Below are positions 25,612 to 35,022 of a stretch of 46,791 nt of DNA, piece by piece. The position numbers and the translations under genes are program-made. The notes beneath the pieces were generated by a model. That model was not told where the DNA came from and ran no database searches. It saw nothing but the letters and a program-made list of their open reading frames with translations. Origin of the DNA: Tepidimonas thermarum (lineage in GTDB: Bacteria > Pseudomonadota > Gammaproteobacteria > Burkholderiales > Burkholderiaceae_C). Numbering within the stretch: position 1 is the first letter of the stretch; each line of letters starts with the position of its first letter. Where the stretch lies: positions 1 through 46,791 of the forward strand of contig NZ_VJOL01000016.1 of NCBI RefSeq assembly GCF_007556705.1. Direction: 5' to 3'.

Positions 25612-26379
25612 ATGTCCAGCGCCACACCCTTGTCAACCGCGATCGAGATCCGCCATGGGCACATGCCCCTGGTGGTGGCTCGCCTGCGCGGCCCTGACGT
25701 GTCCAGCACGCTGGTGGAAATCGAGCAGCGTTACGGGGACGCCCCCGGCTTTTTTGAAGACGAACCGCTGCTGCTGGATTTGCTGGAATGGCCGGACAGC
25801 AACCGCCAACCCGCCCCGCTGGAAATACAAGCGTTGCTCGACGGTTTGCGCCGCATCGGCTTGCGACCCCTGGCCTATCGCGGCGGATCGCCCACCTGGC
25901 AACAAGCGCTGCAGGCGCGCGGGCTGGTGCCATCGGATCTGCACGGCGCAGGTGCCGTACGACCGGTCGAAGCGGCCCAACCTCCGGCGCCGTCCCCCGC
26001 GTCGCCTGCGCCGGCGTCGGTGGCCGCATCGGCCCCAACGGCCCTGGTGGTGGACCGCCCGCTGCGGTCGGGTCAACAGGTCTATGCGCGCGGGCGCGAT
26101 CTGGTGGTGCTGGCCATGGTCAACCCCGGGGCGGAGGTGATTGCCGACGGCCACATCCATGTCTATGCGCCGCTGCGCGGGCGCGCGATGGCGGGTGCCC
26201 GGGGCTTGGCCGAGGCGCGCATCTTCGCCCTGGCGCTCGAGCCGGAGTTGGTGTCGATCGCGGGGGTCTACCGGACCGCCGAGGCACCGTGGCCCGAAGA
26301 GGTGCGTGGCAAACCGGCGCAGGTGCGCCTGACCAGTGGCCCCGAGGGCGACAAGTTGCTCTTCGAACCGTTTTCCTGA
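25612..26379 (+). CDS. minC: Septum site-determining protein MinC
   Basis: Cell division inhibitor of 255 residues. The N-terminal domain (to about residue 100) inhibits FtsZ assembly. A Pro/Ala-rich linker (about 115-145) follows, then a C-terminal beta-helix domain with VDRPLRSGQQVYARGRDLVVLAMVN and ADGHIHVYAPLRGRAMAG, which binds MinD. It opens the minCDE operon, 31 bases before minD. A DnaA-box cluster lies 140-310 bases upstream, which may link its expression to replication. Confidence 0.93.
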   Translation: MSSATPLSTAIEIRHGHMPLVVARLRGPDVSSTLVEIEQRYGDAPGFFEDEPLLLDLLEWPDSNRQPAPLEIQALLDGLRRIGLRPLAYRGGSPTWQQALQARGLVPSDLHGAGAVRPVEAAQPPAPSPASPAPASVAASAPTALVVDRPLRSGQQVYARGRDLVVLAMVNPGAEVIADGHIHVYAPLRGRAMAGARGLAEARIFALALEPELVSIAGVYRTAEAPWPEEVRGKPAQVRLTSGPEGDKLLFEPFS

Positions 26380-26410
26380 TCCGACAACGCACCCTCTGAA
26401 AGCGTTACAC

Positions 26411-27223
26411 ATGGCCAAAATCGTCGTCGTCACTTCTGGCAAGGGCGGCGTGGGCAAGACCACGACCAGCGCCTCGTTCGCCACCGGGCTGGCCCTCAAG
26501 GGGTTCAAGACGGTGGTCATCGACTTTGACGTCGGGCTGCGCAACCTCGACCTCATCATGGGTTGCGAGCGGCGCGTGGTGTACGACTTTGTCAACGTCA
26601 TCCACGGCGAAGCCAACCTGAACCAGGCGCTGATCCGCGACAAGCAAGTCGATCAGCTCTACGTGCTGGCGGCCAGCCAGACGCGCGACAAGGAGGCCCT
26701 CAAGCAGGAGGGGGTGGAGCGGGTGCTCAACGACCTGGCTGCCATGGGCTTCGAGTACATCGTGTGCGACTCGCCCGCGGGCATCGAAACCGGTGCGTTG
26801 ATGGCGATGCACTACGCGGACGAGGCGCTGGTGGTCACCAACCCCGAGGTGTCGTCGGTGCGCGACTCCGACCGCATCCTGGGCATGCTCAGCTCCAAGA
26901 CCAAGCGCGCCATCGAGGGCCGCGAGCCCGTCAAGGAGCATCTGTTGATCACGCGCTACAACCCCAACCGCGTGCAGGATGGCCAGATGCTGTCGCTGCA
27001 GGACATCCAGGACATCCTGCGCATCCCGCTCATCGGCGTCATTCCCGAGAGCGAAGCGGTGTTGCAGGCCTCCAACCAGGGCGTGCCGGCCATCCACCTG
27101 CAGGGCACCGACGTGTCGGAAGCGTACAAGGACGTCATCGACCGGTTTTTGGGCCAGGACAAGCAGCTGCGCTTTACCGAAGCGGAAAAACCCAGCTTCT
27201 TCAAGCGCCTGTTCGGGAGGTGA
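26411..27223 (+). CDS. minD: Septum site-determining ATPase MinD
   Basis: Membrane-associated ATPase of 270 residues. The deviant Walker A motif KGGVGKTT is at residues 11-18, the switch segment is [14 protein letters not shown], and the C-terminal amphipathic helix [12 protein letters not shown] binds the membrane. It recruits MinC and is displaced by MinE in pole-to-pole oscillation. The ATG at 26411 matches the family start [17 protein letters not shown]. Confidence 0.97.
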   Translation: MAKIVVVTSGKGGVGKTTTSASFATGLALKGFKTVVIDFDVGLRNLDLIMGCERRVVYDFVNVIHGEANLNQALIRDKQVDQLYVLAASQTRDKEALKQEGVERVLNDLAAMGFEYIVCDSPAGIETGALMAMHYADEALVVTNPEVSSVRDSDRILGMLSSKTKRAIEGREPVKEHLLITRYNPNRVQDGQMLSLQDIQDILRIPLIGVIPESEAVLQASNQGVPAIHLQGTDVSEAYKDVIDRFLGQDKQLRFTEAEKPSFFKRLFGR

Positions 27224-27228
27224 GCGCC

Positions 27229-27489
27229 GTGTCGTTCCTGTCCTTTTTGCTGGGCGAGAAGAAAAAAACCGCCTCGGTGGCCAAGGAGCGGTTGCAAATC
27301 ATCCTCGCGCACGAGCGCGCCGGGCGCAACGCCAGCGAGCCCGACTACCTGCCTGCGCTGCAGCGCGATTTGGTGGCGGTGATCGGCAAGTACATCGCGA
27401 TCAATCCGGACGACATCAAGGTTCACCTCGAGCGCCACGACAACCTCGAAGTGCTCGAGGTCAAGATCGAGCTGCCCGATGCCCGCTGA
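27229..27489 (+). CDS. minE: Cell division topological specificity factor MinE
   Basis: Protein of 86 residues. The N-terminal membrane-targeting and MinD-binding part ([30 protein letters not shown]) is followed by the dimerisation part ([16 protein letters not shown]). It starts at GTG 27229 with a GGGAGG site 8 bases upstream; an in-frame GTG at 27220 overlapping the minD stop is less likely. It stimulates MinD ATPase activity. Its last 11 bases overlap the next gene. Confidence 0.95.
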   Translation: MSFLSFLLGEKKKTASVAKERLQIILAHERAGRNASEPDYLPALQRDLVAVIGKYIAINPDDIKVHLERHDNLEVLEVKIELPDAR

Positions 27490-27796
27490 GGCCTGGGCTG
27501 GCTGGGCCGATACGATCGGCAGCCTGGCCGCGCTGTTGACGACGGTGAGCTTCGTGCCACAGGCGTGGCTGACCTGGCGCACGCGCGACGTCAGCGGCAT
27601 CTCGCTTGGGATGTATTCGGTGTTCACCACCGGTGTGGCGCTGTGGCTGGTCTATGGCCTGTTGCTGGGGGCGTGGCCCATCGTGGCCGCCAACACCGTG
27701 ACGCTGGCCCTGGCGTTGTCGATCCTGCTCATGCGCATCCGCTACGGCGGGACCACGCACGCCAACACCCCGCGGTCGCACGACACCACAGGGTGA
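27479..27796 (+). CDS. SemiSWEET-family small sugar transporter
   Basis: Membrane protein of 105 residues with three hydrophobic segments and the PQ-loop motif [21 protein letters not shown] (Pro-Gln near 27-28). This is the half-transporter fold that dimerises to move sugars. The ATG overlaps the minE stop by 11 bases, so it is translationally coupled to the min operon. The family call is strong. The sugar specificity is unknown, and a link with cell division is only positional. Confidence 0.85.
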   Translation: MPAEAWAGWADTIGSLAALLTTVSFVPQAWLTWRTRDVSGISLGMYSVFTTGVALWLVYGLLLGAWPIVAANTVTLALALSILLMRIRYGGTTHANTPRSHDTTG

Positions 27797-27816
27797 GACC
27801 GGGGCGGATCGTCGGC

Positions 27817-29355
27817 TTAAGAGGTGGCGGTGCGAAAGGCGTCGGCGTAGCGCTGGCGCAGCAGGTTTTTTTGCACCTTGCCCATGACGTTGCGCGGCAG
27901 CTGATCGACCACGAACAGGCGTTTGGGCACTTTGAAGCCGGCGATGCGGTTTTTGACCGCGGCCAGCAACGCGTCGGGGTCGAGCGTGGCCCCGGGTCGG
28001 GCCACCACCACGGCCACCACGCCTTCCCCCAAGTCCGGGTGCGGGCAGCCGATGACGGCCGATTCTTCCACCCCTTCCAGTTCGTTGAGGTAGCTCTCGA
28101 CCTCGGCCGGATAGACGTTGTAGCCGCCGGTGATGATCAGGTCTTTGCTGCGCCCCACCAGCGTCAAATAGCCCTGGGCGTCGACAAAGCCCATGTCGCC
28201 GGTGCGAAACCAGCCATCGGGCGTGAACTCCTTGGCGTTGACGTCGGGCATGCGCCAGTAGCCCGGAAAGACGTTGGGCCCGCGCACTTCGACGCCGCCG
28301 ATGTCGCCGGTGGCGCAGACAGTGCCAGATTCGTTGACCACGCGCACCTGCACGCCAGGCAGCGGCCGCCCCACCGTCCCTGCAAGGCGCGGCCCCTCGG
28401 CCGGGTCGTAGGGGTTGGAGGTCAGCATCAGCGTCTCGCTCATGCCGTAGCGCTCCAAAATGGTGTGGCCGGTGCGCGCCTGCCAGGCGTGAAAGGTCTC
28501 GGTCAGCAGCGGGGCCGAGCCGCTGATGAACAGCCGCATGCGCGCACACACCGCCGGCGACAGCGCAGGCTCTTGCAACAAGCGCACGTACAGCGTCGGC
28601 ACGCCCATGAACACGGTGGCGCGCGGCAGCCACTGCAACACCTGCGCCGGCGTGAACCGCGCCATCCACAGCATGGGGCTGCCGTTGAGCAACGCCAGGT
28701 GGGCGGCGACGAACAGGCCGTGCACGTGGAAGATGGGCAGCGCATGGATCAGCACGTCGTCCGGCTGCCAGCCCCAATAGCGGTGCAGCGTCTGCACGTT
28801 GGAGGCCAAGTTGTCGTGGGTCAGCTGGGCGCCCTTGCTGCGCCCGGTGGTGCCGCTGGTGTAGAGGATGGCCGCGACATCGGAGCCGGCCACCGCCGCC
28901 ACGCGGTGCTGCGCGGCGTGGTTTTGCGCGTCGGTCCATGCACTGCCCTGGCCGCTGGCGTCCATTGTGGCCAGGTGCGCCACCCCCAGGCGCTGCGTCA
29001 ACTCGCGCAGAACATCGTGCTTGGCAGGGTCGCCAACGACCAGCCGCGGCTCGGCGTTTTCCATGAAATAGGCCAGCTCCGCCGCCTGGTACGCCACGTT
29101 CAAGGGCACGTACACCACCCCTGCGCGCAAGCAGGCCAGATACAGCACCAGAGCAGGCACCGACTTTTCCACCTGCACCATGACGCGGTCGCCCGGCTGC
29201 AGACCCAGCGTGGTCAGCCAGTTGGCCATGCGCGCAGAGTGGGCCTCGAGCTCGCCAAAGGTCCAGGTGCGACCGTCCTCGGTTTCCACGGCCACGGCAT
29301 CGGGTTGCTGTGAAAACGTCTGTTGAAAGAGGCTGTAGAGGTTGGGGTTGGTCAT
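27817..29355 (-). CDS. matB: Malonyl-CoA synthetase (MatB-like, AMP-binding)
   Basis: ANL-superfamily ligase of 512 residues. It shows the ATP-binding motif ILYTSGTTGRSKGAQ, the ALPIFHVHGLFVA segment, RYGMSETLM, and GWFRTGDMGFVDAQGYL. The acyl-adenylate and thioester lysine region is in KVPKRLFVVDQLPRNVMGKVQK. The overall pattern matches MatB, which makes malonyl-CoA from malonate, CoA and ATP. It begins 28 bases after sua5, so it is probably the last gene of purE-purK-sua5-matB. Other short dicarboxylates or acyl groups are possible substrates. Confidence 0.8.
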   Translation of the reverse strand: MTNPNLYSLFQQTFSQQPDAVAVETEDGRTWTFGELEAHSARMANWLTTLGLQPGDRVMVQVEKSVPALVLYLACLRAGVVYVPLNVAYQAAELAYFMENAEPRLVVGDPAKHDVLRELTQRLGVAHLATMDASGQGSAWTDAQNHAAQHRVAAVAGSDVAAILYTSGTTGRSKGAQLTHDNLASNVQTLHRYWGWQPDDVLIHALPIFHVHGLFVAAHLALLNGSPMLWMARFTPAQVLQWLPRATVFMGVPTLYVRLLQEPALSPAVCARMRLFISGSAPLLTETFHAWQARTGHTILERYGMSETLMLTSNPYDPAEGPRLAGTVGRPLPGVQVRVVNESGTVCATGDIGGVEVRGPNVFPGYWRMPDVNAKEFTPDGWFRTGDMGFVDAQGYLTLVGRSKDLIITGGYNVYPAEVESYLNELEGVEESAVIGCPHPDLGEGVVAVVVARPGATLDPDALLAAVKNRIAGFKVPKRLFVVDQLPRNVMGKVQKNLLRQRYADAFRTATS

Positions 29356-29383
29356 GGCATGAAGCCCCATCATGGGGTTGGCG

Positions 29384-30406
29384 CTAGGCGGCCGCCCGCT
29401 GCAGCCGGTCGCGGATGCCGTCCCAGGCCGGATCGGCGGGCGGGCGTTCGACCCAGATCAGGCGCGTTTCGCCATCGTCGAGCGCGCGCAGCACGGCAAA
29501 CAGCTCGTGCGCACAGGCGGCCGGGTCGTCGGGCATGCGCTGCAGCCGCACCTGGGCGCTGACGCTGCGCAGCGGGCTGCGGTGGTAGATGGCGATGTGG
29601 CGCGCCTGCGCCCCCAGCACATCCAGCGCGGCCTGCAGTTCGGCCGCGTCCATCAGGCGCACCGGGGCCTGGGGGGCGTAGTGCGACGCCAGCGTCCCCG
29701 AGGCGCGCGGCGCGGCTCCGTCGCGGTCGGCCACCGGCAGGCCGGCTGCCGCCTGCACGTCGGCACGGCCGATCATGCCCGGGCGCAACAGCACGGGCTG
29801 CGCGCGGGTGGCGTCGATGATGGTCGATTCGATGCCCACCGGACAGGCACCGCCGTCCAGGATCAGCAGCGCCTCGTCATCCAGGTGGCCCAGCTCCGCC
29901 TGCACATGGGCGGCGCTGGTGGGGCTCACACGTCCAAAGCGGTTGGCGCTGGGCGCGGCCAGCCCCCAGATGCCCGCGGCCCGGCACGCGCCCAGCAGCC
30001 GTTGCGCCACCGGGTGCGAGGGACAGCGCAGGCCAATCGAGGGTTGACCGCCGGCAGCGGCGTCGGCCACGCCGGGCCGGCGTGGCAGGATGAGCGTCAG
30101 CGGCCCGGGCCAAAAGGCGTCCATCAGGCGCTGCGCGAACGGGGGTACCGCGCTCGCGTAGTGCGCCACGGCCTCCGCGCGCGCGGCCGGGCTGGTGGCG
30201 GCGATGTGCACGATCAGCGGGTGGTCGCTGGGGCGGCCTTTGGCGGCAAAAATGCGCGCCACGGCCGATAATTGGTCGGCATCCGCCGCCAGGCCGTACA
30301 CGGTCTCGGTCGGCATGGCCACCAGCCGGCCGCTGCGCAAGCGCTGCACCGCATCGGCGATGGCGTGCTGCGCCTGTGGCCCCAGGGCGTCGCGCGTCAG
30401 GGCCAT
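29384..30406 (-). CDS. L-threonylcarbamoyladenylate synthase (Sua5/YwlC type)
   Basis: Two-domain protein of 340 residues. The YrdC-like catalytic domain (residues about 1-200) contains LVAMPTETVYGLAADA and the KGRPSDHPLIVHI motif, both typical. The extra C-terminal Sua5 domain (about 215-340) marks the longer Sua5 type rather than short TsaC. It makes threonylcarbamoyl-AMP for the t6A37 tRNA modification. The ATG at 30406 overlaps the purK stop by 10 bases, so translation is coupled. Confidence 0.92.
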   Translation of the reverse strand: MALTRDALGPQAQHAIADAVQRLRSGRLVAMPTETVYGLAADADQLSAVARIFAAKGRPSDHPLIVHIAATSPAARAEAVAHYASAVPPFAQRLMDAFWPGPLTLILPRRPGVADAAAGGQPSIGLRCPSHPVAQRLLGACRAAGIWGLAAPSANRFGRVSPTSAAHVQAELGHLDDEALLILDGGACPVGIESTIIDATRAQPVLLRPGMIGRADVQAAAGLPVADRDGAAPRASGTLASHYAPQAPVRLMDAAELQAALDVLGAQARHIAIYHRSPLRSVSAQVRLQRMPDDPAACAHELFAVLRALDDGETRLIWVERPPADPAWDGIRDRLQRAAA

Positions 30407-31608
30407 GGCGCGATGCCCAGCAAAGTGGCGGCCGCGAGCGCACGCTCGCGCGCGGCGGCCGCGGTGGCGGCGGTGATCGTCACGTGGCCCATTTTGCGAC
30501 CGGGCCGTGCCTCGTGTTTGCCGTACAGGTGCAAATGGGTGCCCGGCAGGGCCAGCACACCGGCCCAATTCGGGGTCACGGGCTGGCCGTTGCGCCACCA
30601 CAAATCGCCCAGCAGGTTGAGCATGACAGCCGCGCTGTGCTGACGCGGCGTGACCAACGGCAGGCCGGCCAGTGCGCGCACCTGCAGCTCGAACTGCGAG
30701 ACGTCGAACGCGTCGATGGTGTGGTGGCCACTGTTGTGCGGGCGCGGCGCCATCTCGTTGACCACCAGCGCGCCGTCGCGGCTGCCGTCATCGACGACGA
30801 AAAACTCCACGCACAACACGCCCACGTAGTGCAGCTCGGTGGCGATTGCGCGCGTGGCGGCGATGGCCTGCTCGGCCAGCGCCGCCGGGATGTGGTCCGG
30901 GTACACCTCGGTCACGGCCAGGATGCCGCCGCGGTGCAGGTTGCGCTGCACGGGAAAGTGCACCATCGAGCCGTCGGCCCCCCGCGCGACGATGACCGAG
31001 AGCTCATCACGCAGCGCCAGCCGCTGCTCCAGCACGCATGGCACGCGCCCCAGCTGCACCCAGGCCGCGGCCAGCGCTGCGCGGTTGTCAACCCGCACCT
31101 GGCCTTTGCCGTCGTAGCCCAGGCGGGCGGTTTTCAAGATGCCGGGCAGCAGGGCCTCGGGCGCCGCCGCCACGTCGGCTTCCGAGGCGATGGCCGCATG
31201 GGGCGCGGGCCCCACGCCCGTGGTGGTGGCACAGACGGCAAAGTGCGCCTTTTCGGCCAAGCGGTCCTGGGCCACGGCGACCGCCTGGGGTCCGGGCGCC
31301 ACCCGGCGCTGCGCCGCCAGGGTCGAGAGCGCGCTGGCGGGGACGTTTTCGAACTCGGTCGTGATGGCCTCGCAGCGCTGCATCAGCTGCGCCAGGCCCT
31401 GCTCGTCGTCGTACGCGGTGGCGATGTGGTAGTCGCTGACCCGCCCCGCCGGGCTGGTGGGGTCCGGATCCAGCACCGCGGTCTGAAAGCCCAGCGCCTG
31501 GGCCGCATGCACGAACATGCGCCCCAGCTGGCCACCGCCCATAACCCCCAACGTTGCCAGGCGGCCGCCACCGGCCACCGGCCCGGGCAGGATGGCGGCG
31601 GCGCTCAT
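30397..31608 (-). CDS. purK: 5-(carboxyamino)imidazole ribonucleotide synthase PurK
   Basis: ATP-grasp enzyme of 403 residues: N-terminal [24 protein letters not shown]-grasp part [16 protein letters not shown], and [17 protein letters not shown] near the active site. It carboxylates aminoimidazole ribonucleotide with ATP and bicarbonate in purine synthesis. The start overlaps the purE stop by 4 bases (ATGA). Confidence 0.96.
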   Translation of the reverse strand: MSAAAILPGPVAGGGRLATLGVMGGGQLGRMFVHAAQALGFQTAVLDPDPTSPAGRVSDYHIATAYDDEQGLAQLMQRCEAITTEFENVPASALSTLAAQRRVAPGPQAVAVAQDRLAEKAHFAVCATTTGVGPAPHAAIASEADVAAAPEALLPGILKTARLGYDGKGQVRVDNRAALAAAWVQLGRVPCVLEQRLALRDELSVIVARGADGSMVHFPVQRNLHRGGILAVTEVYPDHIPAALAEQAIAATRAIATELHYVGVLCVEFFVVDDGSRDGALVVNEMAPRPHNSGHHTIDAFDVSQFELQVRALAGLPLVTPRQHSAAVMLNLLGDLWWRNGQPVTPNWAGVLALPGTHLHLYGKHEARPGRKMGHVTITAATAAAARERALAAATLLGIAPWP

Positions 31609-32123
31609 GCCCCCCCTCCCACACCCGCATCCAGTGGCAGCGTCATGGCACGTGCTTGCGCGGTTTGCTCGGCGCGAAACGCGTGCAGCCGCGCGCGCAG
31701 GGCGGGGTCGTCGTGCGCCAGCATCGCCACCGCGAACAGCGCGGCGTTGGCAGCGCCCGCGGCGCCAATGGCGAAGGTGGCCACGGGCACGCCTTTGGGC
31801 ATTTGCACGATCGAATGCAGCGAATCCACCCCCTGCAAGTGGCGGCTGGGCACCGGCACGCCCAGCACGGGGACGGTGGTCTTGGCCGCCAGCATGCCGG
31901 GCAGGTGGGCTGCGCCGCCCGCGCCTGCGACGATGGCGCGCAGACCACGGCCCTCGGCGGCCTCGGCGTAAGCGAACATATCGTCCGGCATGCGGTGGGC
32001 CGAGACCACGCGGGCCTCGAACGCGACGCCGAACTGTTGGAAAATGGCGGCTGCATGTTGCATGGTGTCCCAGTCACTGCTGGACCCCATGACGACACCG
32101 ACCTGGACGTTGCTGCTGGACAT
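31605..32123 (-). CDS. purE: N5-carboxyaminoimidazole ribonucleotide mutase PurE
   Basis: Protein of 172 residues with the class I PurE signature [13 protein letters not shown], followed by [17 protein letters not shown] and [14 protein letters not shown]. It rearranges N5-CAIR to CAIR. It is the first gene of purE-purK-sua5-matB and is divergent from the thioredoxin gene, 50 bases away. In that gap ATTCT-AG-AGAAT at 32148-32159 forms a small inverted repeat. Confidence 0.96.
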   Translation of the reverse strand: MSSSNVQVGVVMGSSSDWDTMQHAAAIFQQFGVAFEARVVSAHRMPDDMFAYAEAAEGRGLRAIVAGAGGAAHLPGMLAAKTTVPVLGVPVPSRHLQGVDSLHSIVQMPKGVPVATFAIGAAGAANAALFAVAMLAHDDPALRARLHAFRAEQTAQARAMTLPLDAGVGGGA

Positions 32124-32173
32124 GGCGACCCCGGGGGAAATCCCTTCATTCTAGAGAATCGGACGCTGCCGAC

Positions 32174-33124
32174 ATGATCGACGTCACGCTTGCCAATTTC
32201 CAGGCCGAGGTGCTCGAGGCCTCGCTGACCACGCCCGTGTTGGTGGATTTCTGGGCGCCCTGGTGTGGCCCCTGCAAAGTCCTCGGCCCCATCCTGGAGA
32301 AGGTGGAACACGCCTACGGGGGGCGCTTCATCCTCGCCAAGGTCAACACCGAGGAGGAGCAGCAGCTCGCCGGCTACTTCCAGATCCGCAGCATTCCCAC
32401 CTGCATCCTGTTCGTGGGCGGCCAGCCCGTGGATGGCTTCATGGGGGCGCTGCCCGAAGGGCAGATCAAGGCGTTTTTGGACCGCCACCTGCCCAGCGAA
32501 GCCGATGTGCAGGCCCAGGCCGAGCGCCTCGAGGCCGAACAGGCCGCGGCCCAGGGCGATGCCGACACCGCGCTGCAGCGCCTGCGCGACGCGCTGGCAC
32601 AAGCGCCGGACAACGACGATGTGCGCTTCGACCTGGTGCGGCTGCTCATCACCTCGGGCCAGTTGGGCGAGGCGGCGGCAGCCCTGGCGCCGGCCCTGGG
32701 CAAAATTCCGGTGCCGCTGCGCTTCGAGGCGCTGGCCCAGTGGCTCAACGCGCTCGAATTCGCCAGCACCGACCCGCGCGGCCAGTGGCCGCTGGAGCAG
32801 TTCGACGAGCGCATCGCCGCCAACAAGCGTGACTTCGAAACCCGCTTTGCCAAGGCGCGCGTGCTCATCGCCCGCGGCGACTGGACCGCGGCCATGGACG
32901 AGCTGCTCGAAATCATCATGCGCGACAAAAAGTGGGCCGACGAGGCCCCGCGCAAGACCATGGTCGCGCTGCTCGAGCTGCTCACCCCGCCCAAGCGCGA
33001 AGCCAGCGCCGCCCCCAAATCCGCCGCGGGCTTGGAAATTGCCGGCCACACCGCGACCGCCGAAGACCCGCAAGCCGAGCTGGTGTCGCGCTACCGGCGC
33101 AAGCTGAGCATGGCGCTCAACTGA
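32174..33124 (+). CDS. YbbN/CnoX-like thioredoxin-TPR co-chaperone
   Basis: Protein of 316 residues. The N-terminal thioredoxin domain (to about 110) carries FWAPWCGPCKVLGP with Cys 31 and Cys 34. A helical C-terminal part (about 120-290) has TPR-like repeats (DTALQRLRDALAQAPDNDDVR). This is the layout of YbbN (CnoX), which guards client proteins and hands them to chaperonin. The CGPC motif suggests it may keep redox activity, unlike E. coli YbbN. A ferredoxin gene follows 13 bases later. Confidence 0.88.
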   Translation: MIDVTLANFQAEVLEASLTTPVLVDFWAPWCGPCKVLGPILEKVEHAYGGRFILAKVNTEEEQQLAGYFQIRSIPTCILFVGGQPVDGFMGALPEGQIKAFLDRHLPSEADVQAQAERLEAEQAAAQGDADTALQRLRDALAQAPDNDDVRFDLVRLLITSGQLGEAAAALAPALGKIPVPLRFEALAQWLNALEFASTDPRGQWPLEQFDERIAANKRDFETRFAKARVLIARGDWTAAMDELLEIIMRDKKWADEAPRKTMVALLELLTPPKREASAAPKSAAGLEIAGHTATAEDPQAELVSRYRRKLSMALN

Positions 33125-33137
33125 CGGCGCAACGGCG

Positions 33138-33476
33138 ATGATCACGGTGCGCTTTGTCACCCCGGGCCCCAACGGCCCGATCGACGACCGCGAGGTCCAG
33201 GTGCCGGCCGACGGCCGCAGCCTCATGAAAGCCGCGGTGGACGCCGGCATCGACGGCATCGCCGCCGACTGCGGCGGCAGCCTGACCTGCGCCACCTGCC
33301 ACGTCTTCATCCCGGAGCCGTGGCAGCAGCAACTGCCGCCACCGTCGGCCGACGAGGACACCATGCTCGACTACACGGCCGAGGAGCGCCGTCCCAACAG
33401 CCGCCTGAGCTGCCAGATCCGCCTGGTCCCGGCGCTGGATGGCCTCACCGTTGAGCTGCCCGCGCGCCAGTACTAG
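33138..33476 (+). CDS. [2Fe-2S] ferredoxin, adrenodoxin-like
   Basis: Small electron carrier of 112 residues. The four cluster cysteines are 45, 51, 54 (DCGGSLTCATC) and 92 (SRLSCQI), spaced C-x5-C-x2-C...C as in adrenodoxin/putidaredoxin-type ferredoxins. It may serve a Rieske or P450-type oxygenase or an iron-sulfur assembly step; no partner reductase is present. It lies 13 bases after the thioredoxin gene, so the two are probably co-transcribed. Confidence 0.9.
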   Translation: MITVRFVTPGPNGPIDDREVQVPADGRSLMKAAVDAGIDGIAADCGGSLTCATCHVFIPEPWQQQLPPPSADEDTMLDYTAEERRPNSRLSCQIRLVPALDGLTVELPARQY

Positions 33477-33535
33477 TGGCGCATGCCGCCCGGCGTGGCC
33501 GCGTGGCGCGTTCGCCCGGGTCATCGACGGCAGGC

Positions 33536-33551
33536 TTCACATTTCTTTACA
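33536..33551 (+). promoter_or_regulatory. Candidate OmpR-type direct repeat before the Spy-like gene
   Basis: TTCACA at 33536-33541 and TTTACA at 33546-33551 repeat with a 10-base period in an otherwise GC-rich intergenic region, 91 bases before the start. OmpR-family regulators bind such repeats. The next response regulator (34297) is the natural candidate. The match is short and weak. Confidence 0.35.
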
Positions 33552-33641
33552 CAACGCTCAAGCGCGCGTTACGCCCGGTGCGCACCATGAACGGTGTGGG
33601 CAGACGTTGGGTTTGCCCCGATCGCCGCAAAGGAGTGTGAG

Positions 33642-34232
33642 ATGTCCCGTTCAAACGTTGTGTGGTCTGTGCGCGGCCGCGCCCTGGTGCTGGGGACGGC
33701 GCTGGCCATTTCCACGCTGGCTGCCTCTGGCGCTTGGGCGCATGGGATGCGCCCGGACGCTGGCCCCCAAGGCCCCGGCATGGGCGCGCCGATGGGGCCG
33801 CTGGCGGGCGTGTTGCTGCACGATCCGGCGCACCTGGACCGTCGCTTGGAGCGCCTGGGCGAGCGGCTGAACCTGCAGCCCGAGCAGCGTACCCAGCTGC
33901 GCAGCATTGCCCAACGCACGGCGCAGGATGTGGCGCCGCTGCGCGAGCAGGCGCAGCAATTGCGCGACGAGCGCCGTCGCCTGTGGACACAGCCGACGCT
34001 GGACGAGGCGGCCATCACCGCCTTGCGCGAGCGCAGCACGGCGCTGCATGCGCAACTGGCCCAGCGCATCGAGCAGGGCCTGCTGGAAGCGGCGCGCGTG
34101 CTGACGCCCGAGCAGCGCCAGCGCCTGGCCGCGTTCACCGCGCAGCGCGGTGCGCACCGCCACGGTGGCCACGGCGATGGGCCTCCGCATCGCCGCCATG
34201 GCGAGCCGCGCGACCTGCCCGGCCGCGGTTGA
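33642..34232 (+). CDS. Spy/CpxP-like periplasmic protein
   Basis: Exported helical protein of 196 residues. A signal peptide ends near AWA-H (residue 33). Two LTPEQ-like motifs are visible: NLQPEQRTQL near 77 and VLTPEQRQRL near 153, as in Spy and CpxP. Between them is a long charged helical region. The N-terminus of the mature part is Met/Pro/Gly-rich and the C-terminus is His-rich (AHRHGGHGDGPPHRRHGE), which could bind metal. RBS AAAGGAG precedes the ATG. It precedes an OmpR/histidine kinase pair, as cpxP precedes cpxRA in function. Chaperone or sensor-inhibitor roles are inferred. Confidence 0.8.
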   Translation: MSRSNVVWSVRGRALVLGTALAISTLAASGAWAHGMRPDAGPQGPGMGAPMGPLAGVLLHDPAHLDRRLERLGERLNLQPEQRTQLRSIAQRTAQDVAPLREQAQQLRDERRRLWTQPTLDEAAITALRERSTALHAQLAQRIEQGLLEAARVLTPEQRQRLAAFTAQRGAHRHGGHGDGPPHRRHGEPRDLPGRG

Positions 34233-34296
34233 GGCTGCGCGCGTGTGCGCGACGGCGTATGCTCGCACCCGAGTGTTGTGACCGATACCCCTGCCC

Positions 34297-35022
34297 ATGA
34301 CCGCGCGGCTGCTGCTGGTGGACGATGACCTGCGCCTGACGGCGATGGTGGGCGACTACCTGCGCGCCGCCGGCTGGTACATCGAGGTGCAATCCACCCT
34401 CACCGGGGCGCGCCAGCGCTTGGCCCCGGGGACGCCGCGGCCCGACGTGCTGGTGCTGGACCTGATGCTGCCCGATGGCGACGGGCTGGACTGGTGCCGC
34501 GAGCTGCGCGCGCGGCCGGATACGCGCACGCTGCCCATCCTGATGCTGACCGCGCGTGGTGAGCCCAGCGACCGGGTGATCGGCCTGGAACTGGGTGCCG
34601 ACGACTACCTGCCCAAGCCCTTCGAGCCGCGCGAGCTGCTGGCGCGGCTGCGCGCCCTGCTGCGGCGTGCAGCCCCCGCCGGCGCCGCAGGCGAGGTGTT
34701 GCGCTTTGGGCGGCTGGAGGTGGACTTTGGCGCCCACGTCGCGCGGCTCGATGGGCGCGTGTGCGAGCTGACGGCCTATCAGTTCCAGCTGCTGGCGGTG
34801 CTGGCGCGCAACGCGGGGCGGGTGTTGTCGCGCGACCAGATCATGGACGCCCTCAAAGGCCATGCGCAAGAGGCCTACGACCGCTCGATCGATGTGCACA
34901 TCTCGCGCATCCGCGCCGCCATCCAGGACGACCCGCGGCAGCCGCGCCGCATCCTGACCGTGCGTGGGGCGGGCTACCTGCTGGCACGCCAGCCTGCGGG
35001 CGATGACGGCCCCACCCCATGA
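34297..35022 (+). CDS. OmpR-family response regulator
   Basis: Two-domain regulator of 241 residues: receiver domain with acidic pocket LLVDDDLR, phosphoacceptor Asp 55 in VLVLDLMLPDGDG and Lys in DDYLPKPFEPRELL, then an OmpR-type winged helix (YQFQLLAVLARNAGRVLSRDQIM, DRSIDVHISRIR). It overlaps the kinase start by 4 bases. The Spy-like gene just upstream is a likely target, suggesting an envelope or metal stress circuit. Confidence 0.93.
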   Translation: MTARLLLVDDDLRLTAMVGDYLRAAGWYIEVQSTLTGARQRLAPGTPRPDVLVLDLMLPDGDGLDWCRELRARPDTRTLPILMLTARGEPSDRVIGLELGADDYLPKPFEPRELLARLRALLRRAAPAGAAGEVLRFGRLEVDFGAHVARLDGRVCELTAYQFQLLAVLARNAGRVLSRDQIMDALKGHAQEAYDRSIDVHISRIRAAIQDDPRQPRRILTVRGAGYLLARQPAGDDGPTP

